64,000 nucleotides of DNA from Asanoa ferruginea (GTDB lineage: Bacteria; Actinomycetota; Actinomycetes; Mycobacteriales; Micromonosporaceae): positions 1,488,001 to 1,552,000 of the forward strand of contig NZ_QUMQ01000001.1 in the NCBI RefSeq assembly GCF_003387075.1, written 5' to 3'. Below, piece by piece: positions 21,838 through 30,828 of this stretch (position 1 is the stretch's first letter; each line of letters begins with the position of its first letter). The notes under the pieces are model-generated. The model was not told the origin of the DNA. It did no database searches and saw only the letters and a program-made list of their open reading frames with translations. The position numbers and the translations under genes are program-made.

Positions 21838-23469
21838 ATGACCAGAAAACCCCGCGCGATACTGGCAGCACTCGCTGTAACCGGTATCGCGCTGGCCACG
21901 CTCGGGCCGCAGTCGTCGGTCGCGTCGAGCCACCGCGAGGCGCCGCTGATCGCCAGCGACCCGGCCGCCGACAACACCGACCTCTACGCCTTCGTGAGCC
22001 CCGACCGGCCCGACTACGTCACGCTGATCGCCAACTGGATCCCGTTCGAAGAGCCCAACGGTGGGCCGAATTTCTACCCGTTCGCCACCGACGCGGCTTA
22101 CAACATCAACGTCGACAGCGACGGCGACGCGAAGGCCGACGCGGTGTTCCGCTGGACCTTCAAGAACATCGACAAGCGCGGCGGCTCGACGTTCCTGTAC
22201 AACAACGGGCCGGTCGACTCGTTGGACGACCCGAACCTGCTGTTCAAGCAGACCTACACGCTCGAGTCGTCGTTCAACGGCGGGCCGTTCAAGACCCGGA
22301 TCAGCAACGCGCCGGTGGCGCCGTCGCGGATCGGCAACGCCTCGATGCCCAACTACGAGAAGCTGCGTGACCAGGCGACGGTCCAGTTGCAGGGCGGTTG
22401 GAAGCTGTTCGCCGGCCAGGCCGACGACCCGTTCTTCCTCGACCTGCGGGTCTTCGACCTGCTCTACGGCGGCGACCTCAGCGAGACCGGCCAGGACACG
22501 CTCGCCGGCTACAACGTCAACACGATCGCGCTCCAGGTGCCGTTCAAGGACGTGGCCCTGCGCGGCGACGCCAAGCGCAACCCGGTCATCGGCGTCTGGA
22601 CCACCACCGACCGCGCCAAGGTCCGGGTCACCGGCCAGAGCACCAACGGCATCCGCGGTGAGCGGGTGCAGGTCTCCCGCCTCGGCAACCCGCTGGTCAA
22701 CGAAGTCGTCGTGCCGGCCAACCTGAAAGACGCGTTCAACTCGATCTCGCCAGACAAGGACGCCGGCATCCCGGCCGTCGTCAAGCGGGTGACCGATCCC
22801 GAGCTGCCCAAGTTGATCGAGGGCATCTACGGGGTGCCCGCACCCGCGACGCCCCGCAACGACCTGGTCGAGATCTTCCTGACCGGCATTACCACCAAGG
22901 CCAACGGCCCGATCAAGGCCGACCTCAACTCGCAGCTCAACAACAAGGACGTCAACGCCAAGCGGTTCCGCCCCTCCGAGATGCTCCGGCTCAACCTGGG
23001 CGTGCCGGTGGCCGACCAACCCAACCGGCTCGGCGTGCTCGGCGGCGACCTACAGGGCTTCCCCAACGGACGCCGGCTGACCGACGACGCCGTCGACATC
23101 GCCGTCCAGGCCGTCGAGGGTGCGGCGCAGACCGGCCAGATCGTCGACGCGCTCGCCGCCGGCGACAAGGTCGACGCCAACGACAACCAGTTCGGCGACA
23201 CGTTCCCCTATGTCGCCCTGCCGAACACCGCCGCGGTCAACGGCGGCGCCGGCGGCGGCCAGGCTCTCGTGCCGCGTGGCGCTGAGACCGACTCTCCCGC
23301 GCCTTCGTTGTCGCCGGCTTCCGCGGCGGCGTCCTCCGACGACATGGGCATCGGCTCGGTCATCGCCGTCGCCGCGATCGGTGGCCTCGCGCTGGCACTG
23401 ATCCTGGCGACCTGGTGGTTCCGCCGGCGTCGGACCACTCCTTCCCCGGACGACACCGTCCGAATCTGA
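21838..23469 (+). CDS. Secreted/membrane-anchored DUF4331 protein
   Basis: 543 residues. Signal peptide MTRKPRAILAALAVTGIALA with cut near VASSHREA. The mature N-terminus SSHREAPLIASDPAADNTDL with YAFVSPDRPDYVTLIANWIP is the diagnostic opening of DUF4331, with FYPFATDAAYNINVDSDGD following. The C-terminus has a Pro/Ser linker, a membrane helix (about 505-528, VIAVAAIGGLALALILATWW) and RRRR, so the protein is anchored with its main domain outside. Function unknown; SHREAP His/Glu residues suggest metal binding. ATG 21838 has GGGAGGAC upstream. First gene of a cluster with TPR and NicO genes. Confidence 0.88.
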   Translation: MTRKPRAILAALAVTGIALATLGPQSSVASSHREAPLIASDPAADNTDLYAFVSPDRPDYVTLIANWIPFEEPNGGPNFYPFATDAAYNINVDSDGDAKADAVFRWTFKNIDKRGGSTFLYNNGPVDSLDDPNLLFKQTYTLESSFNGGPFKTRISNAPVAPSRIGNASMPNYEKLRDQATVQLQGGWKLFAGQADDPFFLDLRVFDLLYGGDLSETGQDTLAGYNVNTIALQVPFKDVALRGDAKRNPVIGVWTTTDRAKVRVTGQSTNGIRGERVQVSRLGNPLVNEVVVPANLKDAFNSISPDKDAGIPAVVKRVTDPELPKLIEGIYGVPAPATPRNDLVEIFLTGITTKANGPIKADLNSQLNNKDVNAKRFRPSEMLRLNLGVPVADQPNRLGVLGGDLQGFPNGRRLTDDAVDIAVQAVEGAAQTGQIVDALAAGDKVDANDNQFGDTFPYVALPNTAAVNGGAGGGQALVPRGAETDSPAPSLSPASAAASSDDMGIGSVIAVAAIGGLALALILATWWFRRRRTTPSPDDTVRI

Positions 23470-23478
23470 CAGGTGCGA

Positions 23479-23508
23479 GGGGCGCGTCCCGTTACCGGGG
23501 CGCGCCCC
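23479..23508 (+). terminator. Intercistronic hairpin
   Basis: 13-bp stem (23479-23491 with 23496-23508, one T-G pair), loop TTAC, between the DUF4331 and TPR genes. Without a T tract and within an apparent operon, it is more likely a partial terminator or mRNA-stability element. Confidence 0.55.
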
Positions 23509-23533
23509 GCCTCTCCGGAAAGGACCTCCGCTC

Positions 23534-24841
23534 ATGCGCACTCCCCTTCGGACGGTCGCGGTCGTCGCTGTCGCCACCGTCGCCCTGCTCGGTGCCGGTG
23601 CGGTGTTCGGCCTCCGCTCGCCGGCACCCGCGTCGCAGCCGTCCGCCGCGCCGGCCACGGCGCCGGACCGGCTCGCCGCGACCATAGCCAGGGCCCAGAA
23701 CCGGCTCCGTGAGCTGCCCCGCGACCACGAGACGTGGGCCGCGCTCGGGCTGGCCTACATCGAGCAGGCCCGGGTCACGGCGGACCCCAGCCTCTACCCG
23801 AAGGCCGAAGGGGCACTCAAGCGGTCGCTGTCGGTGCGGCCCGACGAGAACGCCACCGCGCTGGTCGGGCTCGGCGCGCTCGCCAACGCCCGGCACGAGT
23901 TCGCGGCCGCACGCGGGTTCGCGACCGACGCGCTGCGGGCCAACCCCTACGACGCTGACGCCTACGGCGTGCTGGCCGACGCGCAGACCCAACTCGGCGA
24001 CGCGGCGGCGGCGACCACGGCGATCCAGCGGATGCTCGACCTGCGGCCCGGGCTGGCCGGTTACGCCCGGGCTTCCTACGACCTCGAACAGCGCGGCGAG
24101 GTGGCCTCGGCGATGGAGTTGATGCGGCGGGCGCTTGACGCCGCCGCCGATCCGGCCGACATCGCTTTCTGCCGCAACCAACTCGGCGACCTCGCCTGGT
24201 CGACCGGGGACCTCGCGGCGGCTTCTTCGGAGTATGCCGCTGGCGTGGCCGCGAGCCCTTCCTACCTGGCTCTGCTGCGCGGGCGGGCCCGGGTGGCGGC
24301 GGCGTGGGGCGATCTGGCCGCGGCGGTCACCGACGCCGGCACGGTCGCTTCGCGGACACCGACACCCGACACCCTGATGGAGTACGCCGCGCTGCTCCGC
24401 CTGGCCGGCCGGACCGACGAGGCCACCCGGCAGCTGACCCTGGCGGACGCCGCGCACCGGCTCTTCGTGGCCAACGGCGGGCAGGACGACCTGACCGGGG
24501 CGCTGCTCGCGCTGGCCCGGGGCGATGCGGCCGCGGCCGTGCCGCTGGCTGCGGCCGAGTGGAAGCGGCGGCCGTTCGCCGAGGTGGCCGACGTGCTGGG
24601 CTGGTCGCTGCATGCCTTGGGCCACGACGCGCAGGCGCTGCCGCACCTGCGGCGGGCCGTTTCGGCGTCGCCCCGGAACGCTTCCTATGCGTACCACCTG
24701 GCTATGACTCTCTTGTCTTTGGGCGACCACGACGGCGCGCTCGCTTCGTTGCGCCAGGTGCGTGCGCTGAACCCCTATTTCTCGCCCGCCGACGGGCCGA
24801 CGGCCGCTCGGGCACTGTCCGCATTGGAGGCACGGCCGTGA
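23534..24841 (+). CDS. TPR-repeat protein, membrane-anchored or exported
   Basis: 435 residues. One N-terminal hydrophobic helix (TVAVVAVATVALLGAGAVFG) without a clear cleavage site, then a Pro/Ala linker and nine or so tetratricopeptide repeats across 55-430 (DHETWAALGLAYIEQARV, ENATALVGLGALANARHEFA, YDADAYGVLADAQTQLGDAA, FAEVADVLGWSLHALGHDAQ). Acts as an extracytoplasmic protein-protein scaffold, presumably for its neighbours DUF4331 and NicO. The stop overlaps the NicO start as GTGA. Confidence 0.88.
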   Translation: MRTPLRTVAVVAVATVALLGAGAVFGLRSPAPASQPSAAPATAPDRLAATIARAQNRLRELPRDHETWAALGLAYIEQARVTADPSLYPKAEGALKRSLSVRPDENATALVGLGALANARHEFAAARGFATDALRANPYDADAYGVLADAQTQLGDAAAATTAIQRMLDLRPGLAGYARASYDLEQRGEVASAMELMRRALDAAADPADIAFCRNQLGDLAWSTGDLAAASSEYAAGVAASPSYLALLRGRARVAAAWGDLAAAVTDAGTVASRTPTPDTLMEYAALLRLAGRTDEATRQLTLADAAHRLFVANGGQDDLTGALLALARGDAAAAVPLAAAEWKRRPFAEVADVLGWSLHALGHDAQALPHLRRAVSASPRNASYAYHLAMTLLSLGDHDGALASLRQVRALNPYFSPADGPTAARALSALEARP

Positions 24842-26343
24842 GACGGGTGTTGGTCTTTCTGGGTCTGGCGTTGGTCGGGTTTCTCGCCCTGCCGTCGGCA
24901 CCGGCCGCGGCGCATCCGCTGGGCAACTTCTCGGTCAACCGGTATGCCGGGCTGACGGTCTATCCGGACCGGGTCGCGGCGGTCGTGGTGGCCGACGTGG
25001 CGGAGCTGCCGACGCTGCAGGACCCGGCGCCGTCGTGCCTTGAGGCGGCTTCGGCGCTTGCTGTGGTCGTGGCGGGTCGACGCGTTGACTGGAAGGTCTC
25101 CTCGTCGTCGCTGGTGCTGGTCGACGGGGCCGGTGGGTTGAAGACGAGCCGGCTGGACTGTTCGTTGTCGGCCCCGGTTTCCATGTCCGGTGGCGGCGCT
25201 TCGGTCACGGTCTCCAACGGTTTCCGGGATGACCGGATCGGCTGGCGCGAGCTGACGGCTGCCGGGGTCGGGGTGCGGTTGTCGGGGTCGGCGCTGCCGG
25301 CTGCTTCGGTCAGCGATGAGTTGCGCCGGTATCCGGATGACCTGTTGTCGTCTCCGCTGGATGTGCGCACCGCGTCGTTTACCGCGGTGCCTGATGGCTC
25401 GGTCGGCGCGGTTGCCGGCGCCGACGCGGCCCGGTCGTCCTCTGGGGGCACCCCGTTGGGGTTGTCCGGGCCGTTGGCCGGCGCGGAGCGGTGGTTGGAC
25501 AGCGTGGTCGGCGGGACCCGGCTGACGCCCTTGGTCGGACTGTTGGCGGTGCTGTTGGCGCTGTTGCTGGGCGCCGCGCACGCGGCGTTGCCCGGGCACG
25601 GCAAGACGGTGATGGCGGCCTATCTGGCTGGGCGCGCCGGCCGGCCACGGGACGCGGTAGCCGTGGGCGCGACCGTGACGCTGACGCATACGGGTGGGGT
25701 GCTCGCGCTGGGGTTGCTGCTGACCACCTTCGCCGGGATCGCTGGTGAAGCCGTTTTGGGGTGGTTGGGGTTTGCCAGTGGGGTGCTGGTCGCGGCGATC
25801 GGCACGGGGGCGTTGGTGTCGGCAGTCCGCCGCCGGGCTCGCGCGGCCAAGTCGCATGGCCACCCGCACTCCCACGAGCAGAGCCACCTCCACGAGCACG
25901 AGCAGCCCCACGGGCACGGACAAGCGCGGCCGCACGTGGGGGGTCACGTGCATGCGCACGGGCCGGAGCACTCCCACGAACCGGGACATCGGCATTCACA
26001 CGGGCCTGAACACGGGCATTCGCATGGGCCTGGGCGGTGGGGTATCGCCGGTATCGGGATCGCCGGCGGGTTGGTCCCTAGCCCGTCGGCGCTGGTGGTG
26101 TTGCTGGGTGCGATCGCGCTGGGGCGTACCGCGTTCGGGATTCTCCTGGTCTTCGCTTATGGGTTGGGCATGGCCGCTACCCTGACCGCCGCGGGCCTGG
26201 TGTTGATCCGGGTGCGCGACCGGTTCGCCGGGCGGTTCCGGATCGTCGAGCGGTGGCGGGTCGCGGCGCCGTCGGCGACCGCCGCGCTCATTGTCGTGGT
26301 CGGGGTCGGCCTGGCCGGCCGCGCGTTTTCCACAATCGTCTGA
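24838..26343 (+). CDS. NicO/RcnA-type nickel-cobalt (HupE-like) transporter with His-rich loop
   Basis: 501 residues from GTG 24838. Signal/first helix VFLGLALVGFLALPSAPAAA then HPLGNFSVNRYAGLTVY, an extracellular ~200-residue beta domain, and a six-helix membrane domain starting near 220. NicO motifs: HAALPGHGKTVMAAYLAG (helix 2) and TLTHTGGVLALG (helix 3). Between them and the last helices is a loop of about 65 residues (337-400) with more than twenty His (HGHPHSHEQSH and similar), a metal-binding segment. Expected to move Ni2+, Co2+ or a similar ion; direction cannot be told. Overlaps the TPR gene by 4 bp. Confidence 0.88.
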   Translation: MRRVLVFLGLALVGFLALPSAPAAAHPLGNFSVNRYAGLTVYPDRVAAVVVADVAELPTLQDPAPSCLEAASALAVVVAGRRVDWKVSSSSLVLVDGAGGLKTSRLDCSLSAPVSMSGGGASVTVSNGFRDDRIGWRELTAAGVGVRLSGSALPAASVSDELRRYPDDLLSSPLDVRTASFTAVPDGSVGAVAGADAARSSSGGTPLGLSGPLAGAERWLDSVVGGTRLTPLVGLLAVLLALLLGAAHAALPGHGKTVMAAYLAGRAGRPRDAVAVGATVTLTHTGGVLALGLLLTTFAGIAGEAVLGWLGFASGVLVAAIGTGALVSAVRRRARAAKSHGHPHSHEQSHLHEHEQPHGHGQARPHVGGHVHAHGPEHSHEPGHRHSHGPEHGHSHGPGRWGIAGIGIAGGLVPSPSALVVLLGAIALGRTAFGILLVFAYGLGMAATLTAAGLVLIRVRDRFAGRFRIVERWRVAAPSATAALIVVVGVGLAGRAFSTIV

Positions 26344-26420
26344 CGGGGGTGGTGACCATGGCCGCGGGCGCGGAATCATTCCCCCTCAGAACGCCACACC
26401 GGCATCGGCGAGGAGTCTTC

Positions 26421-27038
26421 ATGCGCGAGCAGAGTCACGGCGACCCGCCGCGCGACCACCTGTCGGCGGTGCCGGCCGTCGCCGAGCCGCCGGCGGCCGA
26501 CCGGCTGCTGGTCGCGGTCGGGCGGGGCGACGAGACCGCCTTCCGGCAGCTCTACGACCTGGTCGCCGCCCGGGTCTTCGGGCTGGCCCGGCAGGTGCTG
26601 CGCGACCCGGCCCAGGCCGAAGAGGTGGCGCAGGAGGTGCTGGTCGAAGTCTGGCGCACGGCGGCCCGCTTCGACCCGGCCCGGGGCTCGGCCACCGCCT
26701 GGGTGTTCACCATCGCCCACCGGCGGGCGGTCGACCGGGTGCGCTCCGAGCAGGCCGCCACCGACCGGGTGCAAAAGGTCGGGTCGTGGTCGGCGCAGAC
26801 GCCCTACGACGAGGTGTCCGGCGAGGTCGAGGAGCGGCTCGAGCGCCAGCAGGTGCGGCGCTGCCTCGACGACCTGACCTCGTTGCAGCGCGAGTCCATC
26901 ACGCTCGCCTACTACGGCGGGCGCAGCTACCGCGAGGTGGCCCAACTGCTCGATGTGAGCCTGCCGACCATCAAGACCCGCATGCGCGACGGCCTGATCC
27001 GCCTGCGCGACTGCCTGGGCGTGGAGGTGCCGTCATGA
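26421..27038 (+). CDS. SigK-like ECF sigma factor
   Basis: 205 residues. Region 2: GDETAFRQLYDLVAARVFGL, DPAQAEEVAQEVLVEVWRTA and GSATAWVFTIAHRRAVDRVR; region 4: LDDLTSLQRESITLAYYGGR, SYREVAQLLDVSLPTIKTRM. This pattern fits the ECF19/SigK group, paired with RskA-type anti-sigma factors, and the next gene encodes one. ATG 26421 with AGGAG 7 nt upstream. Lies 77 bp after the NicO gene in the same direction; the cluster is probably its regulon. Confidence 0.92.
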   Translation: MREQSHGDPPRDHLSAVPAVAEPPAADRLLVAVGRGDETAFRQLYDLVAARVFGLARQVLRDPAQAEEVAQEVLVEVWRTAARFDPARGSATAWVFTIAHRRAVDRVRSEQAATDRVQKVGSWSAQTPYDEVSGEVEERLERQQVRRCLDDLTSLQRESITLAYYGGRSYREVAQLLDVSLPTIKTRMRDGLIRLRDCLGVEVPS

Positions 27039-27760
27039 CCAACGGAGACGTGCACGCACTGTCCGGTGCCTACGTGCTCGACGCGCTCACCGACATCGAG
27101 CGCGCCGCGTTCCGCCGCCACCTGGCCAGCTGCGCGACCTGCGCGATCGAGGTCGCCGAGTTGCAGGAAACCGCCGCCCGGCTGGCCGACGGCGCCTGGT
27201 CGATCCCACCCCCGTCGCTGCGCGACAAGGTCTTCGCCGAGGTGTCCCGCACCCGGCAAGACGCGCCGACCCCGGTGAAGCCGGTCCGGCCGCAGCGCAA
27301 CCGCCGCCTGTTCACCGTGGCCGCGGCCGTGGTGCTGGCCGCAGTGGCGGCGACGGGCACGTTCGCCGTCCAGGAAAACCGGCTCGACGACCAGCGCACC
27401 GCGGCCCAGGCCGAGGCGGGCCGGGTCACCGAGGTGCTGTCCGCGCCCGACGCCACGCTCCGCTCGGAAAACCTGGCCACCGGCGGCCGGCTCACCGCGG
27501 TCGTGTCGCCGTCCCGCGACCAGGCCGTGCTGACGATGACCGCCGACCGCCCGGCCGGCATCGACCGCACCTACCAACTCTGGCTGGTCGACGACGCCGG
27601 CGGCGCCGTCTCGGCCGGGGCCCTGCCACCCGGCACCACGTCGGCGACCCGCCTGGTCACCGGCGCGGCAGCGGCCGCGGCGTTCGCGGTGACGATCGAG
27701 CCGGCGGGCGGTTCGACCGCCCCAACCACCAAGCCCCTTGCGACGGTGACCGTGGCCTGA
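27035..27760 (+). CDS. RskA-like anti-sigma factor
   Basis: 241 residues. The N-terminal zinc anti-sigma domain has HALSGAYVLDALTDIERAAF then RRHLASCATCAIEVAELQET, giving H...HxxxCxxC. A membrane helix (about 90-108, LFTVAAAVVLAAVAATGTFA) follows, and the outer RskA domain (120-241) has AVVSPSRDQAVLTM and YQLWLVDDAGG. Holds the SigK-like factor at the membrane until regulated proteolysis. Start overlaps the sigma stop as ATGA. Confidence 0.93.
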   Translation: MTNGDVHALSGAYVLDALTDIERAAFRRHLASCATCAIEVAELQETAARLADGAWSIPPPSLRDKVFAEVSRTRQDAPTPVKPVRPQRNRRLFTVAAAVVLAAVAATGTFAVQENRLDDQRTAAQAEAGRVTEVLSAPDATLRSENLATGGRLTAVVSPSRDQAVLTMTADRPAGIDRTYQLWLVDDAGGAVSAGALPPGTTSATRLVTGAAAAAAFAVTIEPAGGSTAPTTKPLATVTVA

Positions 27761-28035
27761 CGACTCAACGAAGCGGCCGGGCGTCAAAGCACGCGATCGA
27801 CCGCCTAGCCGGTAGGGCCCATAACTGCTCGACGGCGCAGCCGGCCCTGGCCGGGGCAAACCGGCCGAGCGGCCATCCGCGGCCAGCGCACAACGGCTCG
27901 GCCAAGTGGCCGGCCCTGGCCGGCGCCAACCGCGCTACCGACCGCCGCCGCGGGCGGGCCCATCGACGGCGCAGCTGGCGGTGGCCGAGTCATAACGGTT
28001 CGACGGAGCGGTCTGCGGCGCGCGATCATGCGGGC
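27761..28035. repeat. Intergenic region with imperfect GC-rich repeats
   Basis: No gene. Contains two copies of CCGGCCCTGGCCGG (27841-27854 and about 27910), two of GACGGCGCAGC following GGGCCCAT (about 27816 and 27957), and ATAACxGxTCGACGG twice. They look like degraded intergenic repeats. Confidence 0.5.
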
Positions 28036-28470
28036 ATGACCGATAGCGCCGGGCGACAGCGTGCCGTGCTGGTCGACGTCGACGGCACGTTGGCCATCAG
28101 GGGCAAGCGCTCGCCCTACGACTGGCACCGGGTGGGCGAAGACCAGCCCAACCCGGCCGTGGTCGAGCTGGTTCAGACCATCGCGGCCGCCGGCCGGCAC
28201 CGGATCGTCGTGATGTCGGGGCGCAAGGAGCAGTGCCGCCGGCAGACCGAGATGTGGCTCGACGCGCAGGAGATCGACTTCGCCGAGCTCATCCTGCGCG
28301 CCGAACACGACGACCGCCCCGACCACAAGACCAAGGCCGACCTCTACCGGCGGTTCGTCGCACCGCGCTACGACGTCGCGTTCGTCATCGATGACCGCAA
28401 CAGCGTTGTTCGGATGTGGCGCACCACCTTCAAGCTCACCGTCTGCCAAGTGGCAGACGGCGACTTCTAG
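28036..28470 (+). CDS. HAD-type phosphatase (polynucleotide kinase 3'-phosphatase-like)
   Basis: 144 residues. HAD motif I DVDGTL (LVDVDGTLAIRGKRSPYDW), motif II MSGRKEQCRRQTEMWL, a Lys in DHKTKADLYRRF and motif IV VIDDRNSVVRMWR. The order and the RSPYDWxxVGEDxPN loop match the phosphatase half of Pnkp-like proteins and stand-alone homologues in phages and actinobacteria. Could remove 3'-phosphates from nucleic acid, or act on a small phosphate ester. Monocistronic, followed by a strong hairpin. Confidence 0.87.
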   Translation: MTDSAGRQRAVLVDVDGTLAIRGKRSPYDWHRVGEDQPNPAVVELVQTIAAAGRHRIVVMSGRKEQCRRQTEMWLDAQEIDFAELILRAEHDDRPDHKTKADLYRRFVAPRYDVAFVIDDRNSVVRMWRTTFKLTVCQVADGDF

Positions 28471-28501
28471 GTTCTCCGGCAGCGGCGCTAATCCGAACGA
28501 A

Positions 28502-28528
28502 GGCCGGCGGGGTCACACCCCGCCGGCC
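28502..28528 (+). terminator. Terminator after HAD gene
   Basis: Perfect 11-bp stem GGCCGGCGGGG/CCCCGCCGGCC with loop TCACA, 31 bp past the stop. Confidence 0.75.
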
Positions 28529-29502
28529 CACACCATCGCTTCAAAGGTTGCAGGCTGACCAGCCGCCGTTAGAGCTTGCCGCTGGTCAGGCGTTCAAGCC
28601 AACCGGACGCGTCTACCCCCAGCAGCTGCCGTGCAAAGAAGGTTGCCCAGGTGGATGACCAAATCCACCGGTATGCAACGGTCCCAGTGCTCAAAGGACG
28701 ATTACGCCCTTGAGAACCAAGATCAGGATCACGATCTGAACTATTACTGTTCGGTTCAAGTTGATCTTCAAGTCGATGCAGTTCATTTGTTCGCCCTTCG
28801 ACGCCGAGTTTCTCAGTCTCTTGCTGGCCACCCCGACCTACTCCTCTTGACCGAAATTCAGAGATAAGGACAACCGCGGTGCCACCAACAGTAGCCATCA
28901 GAGAGGGCGCGTCAAATCTGATCGGTGCCGTCGCCTTAGCGAAGCCAGAATCGCAAGAAGGCGCCTTTTCGACTTCGCCTTTTGCAAACCATGCGCGTGC
29001 GCTCGCGTATTACGCCTGCGCGCATTAAGGAATTCGGTAATTGCACGGACGGCGCTTAGACGCGCACGCCCACGCGACGCCGATTATAGGAGATTAATCC
29101 ATAGAGTTCGATGTGATCTCCCCAACGTGGCCACTGTCAGCCACGCAAGGGATCGAAGCTTTTGAATTATTGATACGGCGTTGAGCTGCGGAAACGCAAG
29201 ATTCTCCGGTCCTGGGCGGCTTTTGTTCCGAGCCTCCATCAGTGCAAGAACACGCCAATTATAAGTATCGGTATTGACCGTCAAACCTCCATCAGATGGA
29301 CATCGGCCCAATTCGTCAATACACCCCGAAAAGTGGCAGGACCGACAAAACTGAATTCGCGTGCCGCGAATCGGATGAAAGAATCGCCAGGAACCCGACG
29401 AGCGCGCATCTTTGAGGCCGACTACTGACGGTTCTTCAATCCGTCCTCGTCGCATCCTTAATCTCCGCCTGAGGCCCCAACAAGGCCGAACAAGCGATCA
29501 GG
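28529..29502. other. Gene-poor, lower-GC region
   Basis: Nearly 1 kb with visibly more A/T than its surroundings and no gene of normal codon bias. A 31-codon hydrophobic frame (28691-28786, minus) is annotated separately. A 123-codon Cys-containing frame (29084-29455, minus) has no homology I recognise and mixed third positions. Possibly the scar of a transferred segment or a regulatory/RNA region. Confidence 0.6.
28691..28786 (-). CDS. Possible 31-residue hydrophobic peptide
   Basis: Reads MNCIDLKINLNRTVIVQIVI then LILVLKGVIVL: a charged N-terminus followed by an uninterrupted membrane-helix-like stretch of Val, Ile and Leu with one Lys. GAAGGGCG lies 6 nt before the ATG. The stop sits within partial complementarity CTCAAGG/CCTTTGAG. 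Size and composition resemble type I toxin peptides or small membrane regulators, but there is no antitoxin RNA that I can point to. Sits alone in the lower-GC stretch. Confidence 0.4.
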   Translation of the reverse strand: MNCIDLKINLNRTVIVQIVILILVLKGVIVL

Positions 29503-30813
29503 TCACAGATCTTTGGGCGCCCAGGGAATCGGGTCGCCGGCGTATTTGTGTGCCCGCACGTCGCCCGAGCGGGCGTGGCCCTCGAAGAGTTCCACCCGCG
29601 CGGCGCGGCCACACAGCCGGCCCAGCTCGACGCTCGCCGCCTCGCTGGTGACCTCCTGATAGGTGACCGTCTTGAGGTATTTGCCCACCCACAGACCCCC
29701 GGTGTAGCGGGCCGCACCCCGGGTCGGCAGCGTGTGGTTGGTGCCGATCACCTTGTCCCCATAGGACACACAGGTGCCTTCGCCCAGGAAGAGCGCACCA
29801 TAGTTACGCATCGCGGCCAGTGCATCACGCGGACTGGAGGTGAGCACCTGGACGTGCTCCGCCGCGTAGGAATCGGCCAGCGCGAACGCCTCGGCCAGGT
29901 CACCCACCAGCGCCACCACGCCGTGGTCGCGCCACGCCGGCGCGGCGTAGTCGCGGGTCGGCATGTCGACCAGCAGCTCGTCGATGAACTCCATCGCCCG
30001 GCGGGCCAGCGGCTCCGAGTCGGTGATCAGGATGGCCGGCGAGTCGGGCCCGTGCTCGGCCTGGCTGAGCAGGTCGACGGCGACGAAGAAGGGATCGGCG
30101 TCGCCGTCGGCGATCACCAGGATCTCGGTCGGGCCGGCGAACAGGTCGATGCCGACCTCGCCGAAGAGTTGCCGCTTGGCCTCCGCGACATACGCGTTGC
30201 CGGGGCCGGCCAGCAGGTCGACCTTCCCGATCGTGTCGGTGCCGAGCGCCATCGCGGCGACCGCCTGGGTGCCGCCCAGCAGGTAGATCTCATCGGCGCC
30301 GGCCAGGTGCAGCGCGGCGATCGTCGCCGCCGGGATCTCGCCTCGGATCGGCGGCGTGCACGCGGCCACCCGGGCCACGCCGGCGACCTTGGCCGTCACC
30401 ACAGTCATGTGCGCCGACGCCACCAGCGGATAGCGGCCGCCGGGCACGTAGGCGCCGGCCGCCGCCACCGGGATGTTCTTCTGTCCGAGGAACACGCCCG
30501 GCTCGACCTCGGTCTCGAAGTCGTGCAGCGAGTCCTTCTGGAGTTGCGCGAAGTTGCGTACCCGAGCCTGCACCGTTCGGATGTCGTCGAGCACCTGGGC
30601 CGGCACGCCGCCGACGATCCGCTCGACCTCCTCGGCGCTGAGCCGGAACGACTCGGGCGACCAGTTGTCGAACTTCTCCGAATATTCGCGGACCGCCTCG
30701 TCGCCGCGTGAACGAACGTCGGCGATCACCCCGGCCACCGTCTCGCGCACGCCACGCGAACCGGCGTCGTCGTGGGTCACCGCCGGAGCCGACTTCAGGT
30801 ATCGCACCGCCAT
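29503..30813 (-). CDS. HisD-like dehydrogenase (catabolic paralogue)
   Basis: 436 residues, histidinol-dehydrogenase fold. Zinc and catalytic positions are kept: LLSQAEHGPDS (Gln and His ligands), YAAEHVQVL (Glu-His catalytic pair), GDKVIGTNHTLPT (Asp), and EGHARSGDVRAHKY (last His). The NAD site is GPGNAYVAEAKRQLFG. No other his genes are near and the cluster is catabolic, so it more likely oxidises an amino or sulfo alcohol stepwise to an acid, as HpsN-type paralogues do, than makes histidine. Last gene of the left operon, 15 bp after the PIG-L gene. Confidence 0.85.
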   Translation of the reverse strand: MAVRYLKSAPAVTHDDAGSRGVRETVAGVIADVRSRGDEAVREYSEKFDNWSPESFRLSAEEVERIVGGVPAQVLDDIRTVQARVRNFAQLQKDSLHDFETEVEPGVFLGQKNIPVAAAGAYVPGGRYPLVASAHMTVVTAKVAGVARVAACTPPIRGEIPAATIAALHLAGADEIYLLGGTQAVAAMALGTDTIGKVDLLAGPGNAYVAEAKRQLFGEVGIDLFAGPTEILVIADGDADPFFVAVDLLSQAEHGPDSPAILITDSEPLARRAMEFIDELLVDMPTRDYAAPAWRDHGVVALVGDLAEAFALADSYAAEHVQVLTSSPRDALAAMRNYGALFLGEGTCVSYGDKVIGTNHTLPTRGAARYTGGLWVGKYLKTVTYQEVTSEAASVELGRLCGRAARVELFEGHARSGDVRAHKYAGDPIPWAPKDL

Positions 30814-30828
30814 GACAAGCCTCCAGAA

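Noticed and set aside
28569-28898. 109-codon minus-strand frame over the hydrophobic mini-ORF
   Set aside because: Polar low-complexity translation without codon bias; the 31-codon frame inside has the better ribosome site and a plausible product.
29084-29455. 123-codon minus-strand frame with a Cys cluster
   Set aside because: Mixed third-position composition, no recognisable family, no ribosome site that I trust.
29503-30813. Histidine biosynthesis hisD
   Set aside because: Catalytic residues fit, but there are no his genes nearby and it sits at the end of a catabolic operon with an IclR-type site; a paralogue is more likely.
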